NCBI GenBank assembly: GCA_964473525.1
Contig: CAYYPK010000030.1
Coordinates: 1 to 64,000, forward strand
DNA from: GCA-2687025 sp964473525
Lineage (GTDB): Bacteria > Poribacteria > WGA-4E > GCA-2687025
Length of the DNA stretch: 64,000 nt
Direction of reading: 5' to 3'
Below the pieces are notes generated by a model that made no database searches, was not told the DNA's origin, and was given only the letters and a program-made list of their open reading frames with translations. The position numbers and the translations under genes were made by a program. Shown piece by piece: positions 7,338-14,791 of the stretch (position 1 is its first letter; each line of letters opens with the position of its first letter).

Positions 7338-7736
7338 ATGTCGATGAGCGATCCGCTGGCCGACATGCTTACGCGCATCCGCAATGGCGTGATGCGGCGT
7401 AAGGCGGAGGTCGATGTGCCGGCGTCGAAGTTGCACGAAGCCGTGGCGAGGATACTCGTCGAGGAAGGCTACATCACGGACTACCGCCGGGTAGAGGACT
7501 CCAAGCAGGGCATTCTGACCCTAGTCCTGAAGCATATCGGCAGACGAGAATCGCCGATTGTCGGCATTAAGAAGGTCAGCAAGCCTGGACACCGCGTGTA
7601 CACCGGCAAGGGTGATCTGCCTCGCGTGCAGAGCGGCCTCGGCATAGCGGTCATTTCGACCTCGCAGGGCGTAATGACGGAGAAAGAGTGCCGCAAGCGT
7701 GGCATCGGCGGCGAAGTGCTCTGCCACGTCTGGTAA
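7338..7736 (+). CDS. rpsH: 30S ribosomal protein S8
   Basis: The product starts MSMSDPLADMLTRIRNG and ends GIGGEVLCHVW, both conserved in S8, a primary 16S rRNA binder that also autoregulates the spc operon in many bacteria. I place the start at ATG 7338 because AGAGGA (7325-7330) stands seven bases upstream; a TTG at 7335 and a second ATG at 7344 are alternatives. The start lies 11 bases after the rpsN stop. Confidence 0.97.
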   Translation: MSMSDPLADMLTRIRNGVMRRKAEVDVPASKLHEAVARILVEEGYITDYRRVEDSKQGILTLVLKHIGRRESPIVGIKKVSKPGHRVYTGKGDLPRVQSGLGIAVISTSQGVMTEKECRKRGIGGEVLCHVW

Positions 7737-7746
7737 GGAGACTCGT

Positions 7747-8322
7747 ATGTCCCGTGTTGGGCGCATGCCCATCGATAAGCCGAGTAGCGTGAGCGTGACG
7801 ATCGAACCCACGCGTATCGAGGTGAAGGGGCCCAAGGGCGTCCTTGAGGGCGCCCTGACCCACTTCGTCACGGTGCAAGAAGAGAACTCCGTTATCACCG
7901 TGGACCGTGTGGCGGAAACGCGCCGGCATCGCGCCATGCACGGACTGACGCGCGCGCTGGTAGCGAACATGGTCACCGGAGTATCCGAGGGTTTCACGAA
8001 GAAGCTCCTGGTTGTGGGCACCGGCTACCGCGCCGCCATGCAGGGCAAGTCCTTGCAGATGCAGCTGGGGTTCTCTCACCCGGTCGTGTTCGACGTGCCG
8101 GACGGCGTCACCGTGGAGGTCGGGGCGGCCGAGCAGGTCCGCGAAGGCAACCAGACGGTTCAGCACATCCCGATCTCGGTAAGCGGGATCGATAAGCAGT
8201 TCGTCGGCGAGACCGCGGCGTCCATACGACGGATCAAGAAGCCAGAGACCTACGAGCCATCCAAGGGCATCCGGTACCTGGGCGAGAAGGTCCGCAATAT
8301 GGCGAAGAAGGCGCGCGTCTAG
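7747..8322 (+). CDS. rplF: 50S ribosomal protein L6
   Basis: The 191-aa protein starts MSRVGRMPIDKP and has the twin L6 domains, including the VVGTGYRAAMQGKSLQMQLGFSHPV stretch and the final RRIKKPETYEPSKGIRY segment. L6 lies near the factor-binding site. ATG 7747 has AAGGAG (7735-7740) overlapping the rpsH stop; the longer upstream frame is inside rpsH and is rejected. Confidence 0.97.
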   Translation: MSRVGRMPIDKPSSVSVTIEPTRIEVKGPKGVLEGALTHFVTVQEENSVITVDRVAETRRHRAMHGLTRALVANMVTGVSEGFTKKLLVVGTGYRAAMQGKSLQMQLGFSHPVVFDVPDGVTVEVGAAEQVREGNQTVQHIPISVSGIDKQFVGETAASIRRIKKPETYEPSKGIRYLGEKVRNMAKKARV

Positions 8323-8347
8323 CCAGTAGTTCAGAGGGAGTCCGACC

Positions 8348-8809
8348 GTGGCGACCGTTGCTCAGTTGCGCAGAAAGGCCCGCATACGCCGGCATGGGCG
8401 CGTGCGGAGGAAGATCTCCGGCACCGCGGAGAGGCCGAGGCTTGCGATATTCCGCAGCGCCAAGCACATCTATGCGCAGGTCATCGACGACGTGCGCGGC
8501 GTGACGCTTGCCGCCGCATCGACGGTCGAACCAGCGTTGCGCGAAGGTCTGGACGCGACGTCGAATATCGCCGCCGCGAAGGTAGTCGGCGCCGCCGTGG
8601 CCCAGCGCGCCGGCGCCGCCGGCATCACGAATGCCGTCGTCGACCGAGGCGGCCATCTATATCACGGGCGGGTGAGCGCCTTGGTTGACGCCGCGCGCGG
8701 AGCGGGCCTGGACCTCGGCCCCTCGAGGCGGCCGAAGAACAGAGGCGTTGCGGAAGAACCAGGCGAAGATTCCGCTGGCGAAGGCGACCAGCAGCAGAAG
8801 TCGGCGTAG
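8348..8809 (+). CDS. rplR: 50S ribosomal protein L18 with acidic C-terminal extension
   Basis: Residues 1 to about 123 are a normal L18 (RRHGRVRRKISGTAERPRL, FRSAKHIYAQVIDD, then VVDRGGHLYHGRVSALVDAARGAGL). L18 brings 5S rRNA into the 50S subunit. The family usually ends here; this protein continues for about 30 residues rich in Glu, Gly, Ser and Gln (RPKNRGVAEEPGEDSAGEG). The tail is probably disordered. GTG start. Confidence 0.96.
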   Translation: MATVAQLRRKARIRRHGRVRRKISGTAERPRLAIFRSAKHIYAQVIDDVRGVTLAAASTVEPALREGLDATSNIAAAKVVGAAVAQRAGAAGITNAVVDRGGHLYHGRVSALVDAARGAGLDLGPSRRPKNRGVAEEPGEDSAGEGDQQQKSA

Positions 8810-8830
8810 CAGTAGCTAAGGAGAGACCGC

Positions 8831-9379
8831 TTGAGACAGGACAACCGGCGCGGTAGGCGTAGAGACGACTACCGGGATTCCGACGACGAATTTCAGGAGC
8901 AAGTAGTCCAGCTCAACCGCGTCATGCGTGTCCGTAAGGGCGGTCGACGGATTCGTTACAACGCGCTCGCCGTCGTGGGCAACCGTAACGGCACCGTTGG
9001 CGTGGGCTTCGGCAAGGCGAACGAGCCGCCAGAAGCGATTCGCAAGAGCATGCAGGACGCCCGCAAGAACCTCTTCCAAGTGCCCCTCGTGAACGGGACC
9101 ATCCCGCACGCGATCACGGGCAAGGCGAGTTCCTCGCAGGTGGTCCTCAAGCCAGCGTCCAGGGGAACGGGCGTTGTCGCTGGCAGCGCGCCGCGCCTCA
9201 TCCTGGAGCTCGCTGGCGTAGAGGATGTTCTGAGCAAGATCCTCGGCTCGCGCAACAAGATCAACAGCGCGGCGGCGACCATAGACGGCCTCAAGCGACT
9301 GCGCAACGCTGCGCAGGTCGGACGCCTGCGTGGCAAGCCGGCACGTGAAGTACTTGGCATCGGCGACACGTCGTCGTAA
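8831..9379 (+). CDS. rpsE: 30S ribosomal protein S5
   Basis: The 182-aa protein carries the S5 double-stranded RNA-binding domain (VVQLNRVMRVRKGGRRIRYNALAVVGN) and the C-terminal domain (GTGVVAGSAPRLILELAGVEDVLSKILGSRN). S5 contributes to decoding fidelity and mRNA entry. It begins at a TTG with AGGAGAG upstream. A basic, disordered leader (residues 1-20) precedes the fold. rpmD is absent from the 37-base gap that follows. Confidence 0.97.
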   Translation: MRQDNRRGRRRDDYRDSDDEFQEQVVQLNRVMRVRKGGRRIRYNALAVVGNRNGTVGVGFGKANEPPEAIRKSMQDARKNLFQVPLVNGTIPHAITGKASSSQVVLKPASRGTGVVAGSAPRLILELAGVEDVLSKILGSRNKINSAAATIDGLKRLRNAAQVGRLRGKPAREVLGIGDTSS

Positions 9380-9416
9380 CCGGCGGCGCCAACGTGAACG
9401 ATTCGGAGTGGCGTAG

Positions 9417-9860
9417 ATGAAGGTGCATGATCTGGCTCCGCCGCGCGGAGCGACGAAGGCACGTAAGCGACTTGGCCGCGGCAACGGCTCCGGCCGAGGA
9501 GGTACGTGCGGCCGCGGGCACAAGGGACAACGCTCCCGTTCGGGAGCCAGCCAGCGTCCGTGGTTCGAGGGCGGGCAGATGCCGCTGTACCGACGCCTGC
9601 CGAAGCGTGGCTTCAAGCCCGTGCGGCGGACGCGCTACGCGGTCGTCAACCTGCGCTCGCTGGCCGGCTTCGAGGCTGGCTCGACCGTCGGGCCAGAGGA
9701 GCTCTTTGAGCAGCAGCTCATTCCCAGCGCCAACGCGCTGGTGAAGATTCTCGCGGACGGGGACATCGCGACGTCCCTGACCGTGCGCGCCCACAAGTTC
9801 TCAGGCGCCGCGGCCCCGAAGATTGAGGCGGCTGGGGGACAGGCCGAGGTCATCGCGTGA
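9417..9860 (+). CDS. rplO: 50S ribosomal protein L15
   Basis: The 147-aa product starts MKVHDLAPPRGATKARKRLGRGNGSGRGGTCGRGHKG-like, the typical basic Gly-rich N-terminus of L15, followed by FEGGQMPLYRRLPKRGF. L15 is a late 50S assembly protein. Its TGA stop overlaps the GTG start of secY (GTGA), linking its translation to that of the translocon. Confidence 0.97.
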   Translation: MKVHDLAPPRGATKARKRLGRGNGSGRGGTCGRGHKGQRSRSGASQRPWFEGGQMPLYRRLPKRGFKPVRRTRYAVVNLRSLAGFEAGSTVGPEELFEQQLIPSANALVKILADGDIATSLTVRAHKFSGAAAPKIEAAGGQAEVIA

Positions 9861-11200
9861 TACAAGCACTCCGCAACGCGTGGAAGATGCCGGAAATCCG
9901 GCAGAAGATACTCTTCACGATGGGCGCTCTGATCGTCTATCGCCTGGGGAGCCACGTATTTGTGCCTGGCGTCGACGCCAGCGCTCTGGAAGAGATGTGG
10001 GAGCAGCTCAGCGGCAGGCTGGGCGCCCTCAAGGTGGTCGATGTCTTCTCCGGCAGCAACCTGTCGCAGATGACGATTTTTGCGCTGGGTATTCAGCCGT
10101 ACATCAGCGCCTCGATCATCCTACAGCTGCTGACTGTGGTCGTGCCACAGTTGGAGCAACTGTCCAAGGAAGGCCCGACGGGCCGGCGCAAGATCAACCA
10201 ATACACGCGCTACGGCACGATTGGGCTGTCGGCGTTCCAGGCAATCGCCATCAGCGCGGCGCTGAACAACCCGCAGCAACTCGGCTTTGACCGACCGATC
10301 GTGCTGAACCCGGGCTTCATGTTCTACTTTACGAGCCTGCTGACGTTGACCGCTGGGACGACGTTTGTGATGTGGCTCGGTGAGCAGATCGAAGAGTACG
10401 GCATCGGTCAGGGCATATCGCTGATAATCTACGCGGGCATCGTCGCTCGCACGCCGGTCGGCATCGCCGAGGTGATTCGGTTCATGACGTCGTCCGAGTC
10501 CGGCGGATTCGGACTCATCGGGGCGCTGGCGATTGTCGGCGCGACGCTGGCGATCATCATGGGGACGATCTTCGTTACGCTGGCGGAGCGTCGCATCCCG
10601 GTGCAGTATTCGAAGCGGCAGGTAGGCAAGCAAGTCCATGGCGGACAGACGCAGTATCTGCCCCTCAAGGTGAATACGTCGGGTGTGATGCCGATCATCT
10701 TCGCCATCACGATCATGCAGTTCCCGACCGCGATCATGGGTCTGCCGTTCCTGCCCACGGGGTTGCAGGCGGCGCTCACGGCGTGGTTCAGCCCAGGCCC
10801 GGTGTACTACTCGATCTACGGCATGCTGATTGTGTTCTTCACCTACTTCTACACGGCGGTTATCATAAACCCGGTAGATATCGCGGATAACCTGAAGCGC
10901 TACGGTGGTTTCATTCCCGGTGTCAGACCTGGGCGGGCGACCGCGCGGTATCTGGACCGCACGCTGAGCCGGGTCACATTGCCGGGCGCGATGTTCCTGG
11001 CGGCGATAGCCATCGTGCCGTTCTGGTTCGTCGACATCATCACGCGGGGTCAGTTGCGGCTGAGTGGCATCGGCGGGACGTCCATACTCATCGTGGTGGG
11101 TGTGGCGCTCGATAGGATGCAGTGGCTCGACGCGCAGTTGAGAACGCGAAACTACGACGGCCTGCTCAAGGGTATGCGGATGCGTAGTCGCCGCGGCTAG
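9857..11200 (+). CDS. secY: Protein translocase subunit SecY
   Basis: The 447-aa membrane protein has about ten hydrophobic segments and the SecY landmarks: KILFTMGALIVYRLGSHVFVPGVD near the N-terminus, GIQPYISASIILQLL, GQGISLIIYAGI, and the cytosolic loop with ERRIPVQYSKR. SecY forms the channel of the SecYEG translocon in the inner membrane. The GTG start overlaps the rplO stop by four bases. adk follows after 48 bases, as in many bacteria. Confidence 0.98.
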   Translation: MIQALRNAWKMPEIRQKILFTMGALIVYRLGSHVFVPGVDASALEEMWEQLSGRLGALKVVDVFSGSNLSQMTIFALGIQPYISASIILQLLTVVVPQLEQLSKEGPTGRRKINQYTRYGTIGLSAFQAIAISAALNNPQQLGFDRPIVLNPGFMFYFTSLLTLTAGTTFVMWLGEQIEEYGIGQGISLIIYAGIVARTPVGIAEVIRFMTSSESGGFGLIGALAIVGATLAIIMGTIFVTLAERRIPVQYSKRQVGKQVHGGQTQYLPLKVNTSGVMPIIFAITIMQFPTAIMGLPFLPTGLQAALTAWFSPGPVYYSIYGMLIVFFTYFYTAVIINPVDIADNLKRYGGFIPGVRPGRATARYLDRTLSRVTLPGAMFLAAIAIVPFWFVDIITRGQLRLSGIGGTSILIVVGVALDRMQWLDAQLRTRNYDGLLKGMRMRSRRG

Positions 11201-11248
11201 CGGTGACCGTCCTGGCCCCGCACGGTCGATACAGAGGGCGCGGCTCCT

Positions 11249-11902
11249 ATGCGCCTCGTAATCTTCGGCCCGCCCGGTGTCGGCAAAGGCACTCAGGCGG
11301 TTCGCATCGTTGATCGGCTTGGCGTTTGCCATCTCTCGACGGGCGATGCCCTGCGAGATGCCATACGCTCGGGCGGAGCCAACGCGAAGGATCTGAAGGC
11401 GTGTCTGGATGCCGGCCAGTTGGTGCCGGACGAACTCGTCGCCGCGATCATCGTGGATCGGCTGCGCGAGCCGGACTGCCAGCGGGGCTACATACTGGAT
11501 GGGTTCCCGCGGACGATCGGTCAAGCCGAGATGCTCGAGAGCTTGACGAGTCGACTTGGCAACGGGCTGGACGCCGCTGTGTTCATCGGGGCGCCTGACG
11601 AGGTCGTTGTGGGTCGGATCGCTGGGCGTCGGATATGTCCGACCTGCGGGCGAAGCTACCACGTTGACTTCGCGCCGCCGACAACGCAGGGCGAATGCGA
11701 TGTTGACGGGACCGCGCTGGAACATCGCGCGGATGACAAGTCTGAAGCGGTAAGGGCGCGGTTGCGGGTCTACGCGGATCGCACCGAGCCACTGTTGGGT
11801 TTCTATCGGACCAGGGGTATCCTGGTTGAGGCGGATGGCTCCTACGAGGCTGATGGAGTCGAGACCCAGATTGAGGTCGGTCTGAGACCGTACGCACGCT
11901 AG
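11249..11902 (+). CDS. adk: Adenylate kinase, zinc-lid type
   Basis: The 217-aa enzyme interconverts ATP + AMP and 2 ADP. It has the P-loop GPPGVGKGT (7-15), the AMP-binding LSTGDALRDAI, the LDGFPRT motif and a long lid. The lid carries C130, C133, C150 and D153, a structural zinc site like that of Gram-positive and thermophilic adenylate kinases. It stands between secY and infA; map, often found next to adk, is not present. infA starts eight bases after its stop. Confidence 0.97.
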   Translation: MRLVIFGPPGVGKGTQAVRIVDRLGVCHLSTGDALRDAIRSGGANAKDLKACLDAGQLVPDELVAAIIVDRLREPDCQRGYILDGFPRTIGQAEMLESLTSRLGNGLDAAVFIGAPDEVVVGRIAGRRICPTCGRSYHVDFAPPTTQGECDVDGTALEHRADDKSEAVRARLRVYADRTEPLLGFYRTRGILVEADGSYEADGVETQIEVGLRPYAR

Positions 11903-11910
11903 GGAGACTG

Positions 11911-12129
11911 ATGGCGCAGGACGGCATACAGGTCGAAGGCACCGTCGTCGAGAAGTTCCCGAACGCGAAATTCAGCGTTGAGCTGGAGAACGGGCACAAG
12001 ATCCTTGCGCACATCAGCGGGCGCATGCGGATCAACTACATCAAGATCGTGCCTGGTGATCGCGTGAAGGTGGAACTCTCGCCGTACGACCTTACTCGCG
12101 GCCGAATCCTTCATCGAGAGAACCGGTAA
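11911..12129 (+). CDS. infA: Translation initiation factor IF-1
   Basis: The 72-aa OB-fold protein contains the IF-1 signatures GTVVEKFPNAKFSVELENGH, LAHISGRMRINYIKI and GDRVKVELSPYDLTRGRI. IF-1 blocks the A site during 30S initiation and boosts IF-2 and IF-3. GGGAGAC precedes the ATG. Normal family length. Confidence 0.98.
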   Translation: MAQDGIQVEGTVVEKFPNAKFSVELENGHKILAHISGRMRINYIKIVPGDRVKVELSPYDLTRGRILHRENR

Positions 12130-12209
12130 CGCCGGTCTCGGTAGGCAACGGCGCCTCGGCGCGCGATACGTCGCGGCCCCGGCGTAAAGACGATTGGTAG
12201 TGGTCGACA

Positions 12210-12350
12210 ATGAAAGTCCGCGCGTCCGTAAAGCCGATCTGTGACAAGTGCCGCGTGGTCCGGCGCACCGGTGTCGTGCGCGTACTGTGCGATAACCCCA
12301 GACACAAGCAGCGTCAGGGAGCGCGCAAGGGCACGCCCAAGAAGCACTAG
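12210..12350 (+). CDS. rpmJ: 50S ribosomal protein L36, zinc-binding type
   Basis: The 46-aa product MKVRASVKPICDKCRVVRRT (start) is L36. It keeps the zinc ligands C11, C14, C27 and H32 (CX2C-X12-CX4H). L36 usually ends at 37-38 aa near RHKQRQG; this one continues eight residues (ARKGTPKKH end). It occupies its standard place between infA and rpsM. The 80-base gap before it holds no further gene. Confidence 0.96.
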   Translation: MKVRASVKPICDKCRVVRRTGVVRVLCDNPRHKQRQGARKGTPKKH

Positions 12351-12381
12351 GGCCGCTGCCGTAGCCAAGTGGGAGTGAGGA

Positions 12382-12804
12382 ATGGCACGTATTGCCGGAG
12401 TGGAATTGCCCCGCGCCAAGCGCGTAGATGTAGCGCTCACGTACATCTTTGGCATCGGGAAGTTCACCGCTGATCGCATCATCGAATTCACGGGGATCGA
12501 CGCCACTACGAAGGCAGAGGATCTCACCGAGGACGACATCAACCGGCTGCGTGACGCTCTCGACAGGCTCGAGGAAGTCCTGCCGCAGCAGGACCACTCG
12601 TATTACAACACGAACATCGAAGGTGACCTGCGGCGCGAGACGGATATGAACATCCGCAGGCTCATCGACATCAACAGCTACCGGGGCGTCCGCCACCGCC
12701 GTGGCCTCCCCGTTCGTGGACAGCGCACGAGCACGAACGCGAGGACCCGCAAGGGGCGCGCGAAGACCGTCGGCGTTGGACGTAAGGCCAAGGTGAAGCA
12801 CTAG
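12382..12804 (+). CDS. rpsM: 30S ribosomal protein S13
   Basis: The 140-aa protein begins MARIAGVELPRAKRVDVALTYIFGIG and contains the SYRGVRHRRGLPVRGQRTSTNARTR stretch, diagnostic of S13, which bridges to the 50S subunit and touches P-site tRNA. Length is slightly above the usual 120-125 aa, from a longer central part (the DALDRLEEVLPQQDHSYYN region). The final 18 bases, stop included, are duplicated just downstream. Confidence 0.97.
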   Translation: MARIAGVELPRAKRVDVALTYIFGIGKFTADRIIEFTGIDATTKAEDLTEDDINRLRDALDRLEEVLPQQDHSYYNTNIEGDLRRETDMNIRRLIDINSYRGVRHRRGLPVRGQRTSTNARTRKGRAKTVGVGRKAKVKH

Positions 12805-12822
12805 GCCGAGGTGAAGCACTAG
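12787..12822 (+). repeat. Tandem duplication of the rpsM 3' end
   Basis: The 18 bases 12787-12804, coding for the last five residues and TAG, recur directly at 12805-12822 with one A-to-G change (period 18). The second copy is in frame but lies after the stop. This parallels the duplication at the end of rplB. Confidence 0.9.
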
Positions 12823-12834
12823 TAGGGGCACGTA

Positions 12835-13227
12835 GTGAGAAGACGGGCAACGCGGACACGGCGGCGCGAGCGGAAGAACGTCCTAAACGGCGTGGCGCAC
12901 ATTCAGACCACCTTCAACAACACCATCATCACGATCACGGACGACCGTGGCGACACGCTCGCCTGGGCGTCGGGTGGCACGGTGGGTGGCGTGACAGGCT
13001 CCCGCAAGAGCACGCCGTTCGCCGCGCAGCAGGCGGCCGAAGTGGTGGCGCGCAACGCCATGGAGCATGGTCTGCGACGCGTAGAGGTCTGGGTCAAGGG
13101 GCCGGGGTCTGGGCGTGAGTCCGCGATCCGCACCCTACAGGCGTCAGGGCTTGAGATCACGCTTATCAAGGACGTTACCCCCATACCACACAACGGTTGC
13201 CGTCCTCCGAAGCGACGGCGCATCTAG
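12835..13227 (+). CDS. rpsK: 30S ribosomal protein S11
   Basis: The 130-aa product (GTG start) contains GVAHIQTTFNNTIITITD, the GSRKSTPFAAQQAAE segment and the conserved VTPIPHNGCRPPKRRRI end. S11 lies on the 30S platform near the E site. rpsD normally follows in this cluster but is absent; rpoA starts 51 bases downstream. Confidence 0.98.
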   Translation: MRRRATRTRRRERKNVLNGVAHIQTTFNNTIITITDDRGDTLAWASGGTVGGVTGSRKSTPFAAQQAAEVVARNAMEHGLRRVEVWVKGPGSGRESAIRTLQASGLEITLIKDVTPIPHNGCRPPKRRRI

Positions 13228-13278
13228 CGCCTGGCAAGTCGCAGACGGACTATCTTTGGAGAGAGGGGATTCCCTGCC

Positions 13279-14238
13279 ATGAAGCCGATCCAGATGGAAA
13301 TGCCCGACCGCCTCGTAGCGGATGTGGACACGCTACGCCACGACTACGGGCGCTTTTTCGCCGAGCCGCTCGAACGTGGCTACGGCACGACCCTCGGCAA
13401 CGCGCTTAGGCGCGTCTTGCTGGCGTCGCTTTCCGGCACGGCGGTCACGGCCGTCGAGATTGAGGGCGTTCCACACGAATACTCCACCGTAGACGGCGTC
13501 GTTGAGGATGTCGTGCAGTTGGTTCTGAATCTGAAGGAAATCAGGTTCAAGAGCACGGCTGAACGCTCTCACGTCTGCCGCATCGAACGTTCTGGCGTTG
13601 GCGAGGTAACCGCAGCGGACATCCAGTGTCCCGCCGACATTGAGGTGATCAACCCCGACCAGCACATCGCCAGCATTGACGAAGGCGGTTCGCTGGCGAT
13701 GAACCTGACGGTCGAGTCCGACCACGGGTTCCGCGTCGCGTCCTACGACAAGGAGGAGCATCGCGTCATCGGGGCCATCCCCGTGGACGCCATCTTCTCC
13801 CCTGTCCGTCGCGCCAACTTCAGCGTCGAACAGACGCGTGTTGGGCAGCAGACGGACTTCGACCGTCTCGTACTCGACGTGTGGACCGACAGCACGATCA
13901 CGCCCAAGGAGGCGCTGACCGAGGCTGCTCGGATCCTCATGAAGCACCTGGACCTCTTCTGCGACTTCGACGAGACGTACGTCGAGGAGATCGAAGAGGA
14001 GAGCCCAGAGGAGCGTCAGTTGCGCGCCCTGCTCGACAAGCCGGTCGCGGAACTCGAACTGCCGGTTCGCGCGGCCAATTGCATGGAGACCGCAGGTATT
14101 CGCACCGTGCGCGACCTGGTCGGCATGGGCGAGCGCGAGATGCTGGCTCTGAAGAACTTCGGCCGAAAGTCTCTGAACGAGGTGAAGGAAATCCTCAAGG
14201 GACTCGACCTCGACTTCGGCACCACCTTCGACAACTGA
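13279..14238 (+). CDS. rpoA: DNA-directed RNA polymerase alpha subunit
   Basis: The 319-aa protein has the alpha NTD (dimerisation and beta/beta' assembly; GYGTTLGNALRRVLLASLSGTA near residues 34-55) and the alpha CTD (about 250-310; GIRTVRDLVGMGEREMLALKNFGRKSLNEVKE), which binds UP elements and activators. An acidic linker (EEIEEESPEE) separates the two. GAGAGAGG lies upstream of the ATG. rplQ follows after 37 bases. Confidence 0.98.
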   Translation: MKPIQMEMPDRLVADVDTLRHDYGRFFAEPLERGYGTTLGNALRRVLLASLSGTAVTAVEIEGVPHEYSTVDGVVEDVVQLVLNLKEIRFKSTAERSHVCRIERSGVGEVTAADIQCPADIEVINPDQHIASIDEGGSLAMNLTVESDHGFRVASYDKEEHRVIGAIPVDAIFSPVRRANFSVEQTRVGQQTDFDRLVLDVWTDSTITPKEALTEAARILMKHLDLFCDFDETYVEEIEEESPEERQLRALLDKPVAELELPVRAANCMETAGIRTVRDLVGMGEREMLALKNFGRKSLNEVKEILKGLDLDFGTTFDN

Positions 14239-14275
14239 TGCGCGCGCGGAACGGCGCCCGAACGGAACCGTAGGT

Positions 14276-14671
14276 ATGAGACACAGAAAAAGCCACCGCA
14301 AGCTCAACCGCACGCCGTCGCATCGCATGGCGATGCTGGCGAACATGGCCGCCGCCCTTATCGAGCACGAGCGCATCCGCACGACCGAGGCGAAGGCCAA
14401 GGAACTGCGACCGTTCGTCGAGAAGCTCATTACCAAGGCGAAGAGGACACACGCAAGCTCCTCATCGGACGCCGACGGCATCGCCGCGGGTGTGCATCAG
14501 CGCCGCCTCGTGGCCCGCACCATCCCCAACCGCGCCCTGATTCGCAAGCTCTTCGACGATATTGGCCCACGGTACGCAGAGCGTCCGGGCGGCTACACCC
14601 GGGTCATCAAGCTCGGTAGGCGTCTCGGCGACAACGCGCCGCAGGCATTCATCGAGCTGGTGCGCGACTAG
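14276..14671 (+). CDS. rplQ: 50S ribosomal protein L17
   Basis: The 131-aa protein starts MRHRKSHRKLNRTPSHRMAM and includes ANMAAALIEHERIRTTEAKAKELRP, both diagnostic of L17. It ends the ribosomal cluster. A hairpin 25 bases after its stop is the likely end of the supercluster transcript. Confidence 0.98.
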   Translation: MRHRKSHRKLNRTPSHRMAMLANMAAALIEHERIRTTEAKAKELRPFVEKLITKAKRTHASSSSDADGIAAGVHQRRLVARTIPNRALIRKLFDDIGPRYAERPGGYTRVIKLGRRLGDNAPQAFIELVRD

Positions 14672-14696
14672 CCTCGACGACACGGGACTTCAGACT

Positions 14697-14726
14697 ACCG
14701 GCGCCTTGTGGAAACTGGGCGCCGGT
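14697..14726 (+). terminator. Hairpin after rplQ, likely end of the ribosomal supercluster
   Basis: ACCGGCGCC (14697-14705) pairs perfectly with GGCGCCGGT (14718-14726) around a 12-base loop. There is no U-tract downstream. Its place just after rplQ and before an unrelated metabolic gene supports a termination role. Confidence 0.5.
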
Positions 14727-14791
14727 TGTCGTGCCCGGCGCCGACCCGTCGCCCTCCGGCGCGGCCGTAGTGAGATAGATAGGGAATCGCC

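Noticed and set aside
10121..11725. A long minus-strand frame opposite secY and adk
   Set aside because: The plus strand encodes unmistakable SecY and adenylate kinase; the antisense product is His/Arg-rich noise typical of GC-rich DNA.
14672..14696. A small gene between rplQ and the fuconate dehydratase-like gene
   Set aside because: Only short frames without ribosome-binding sites occur; the region is explained by a terminator hairpin and the leader of the next gene.
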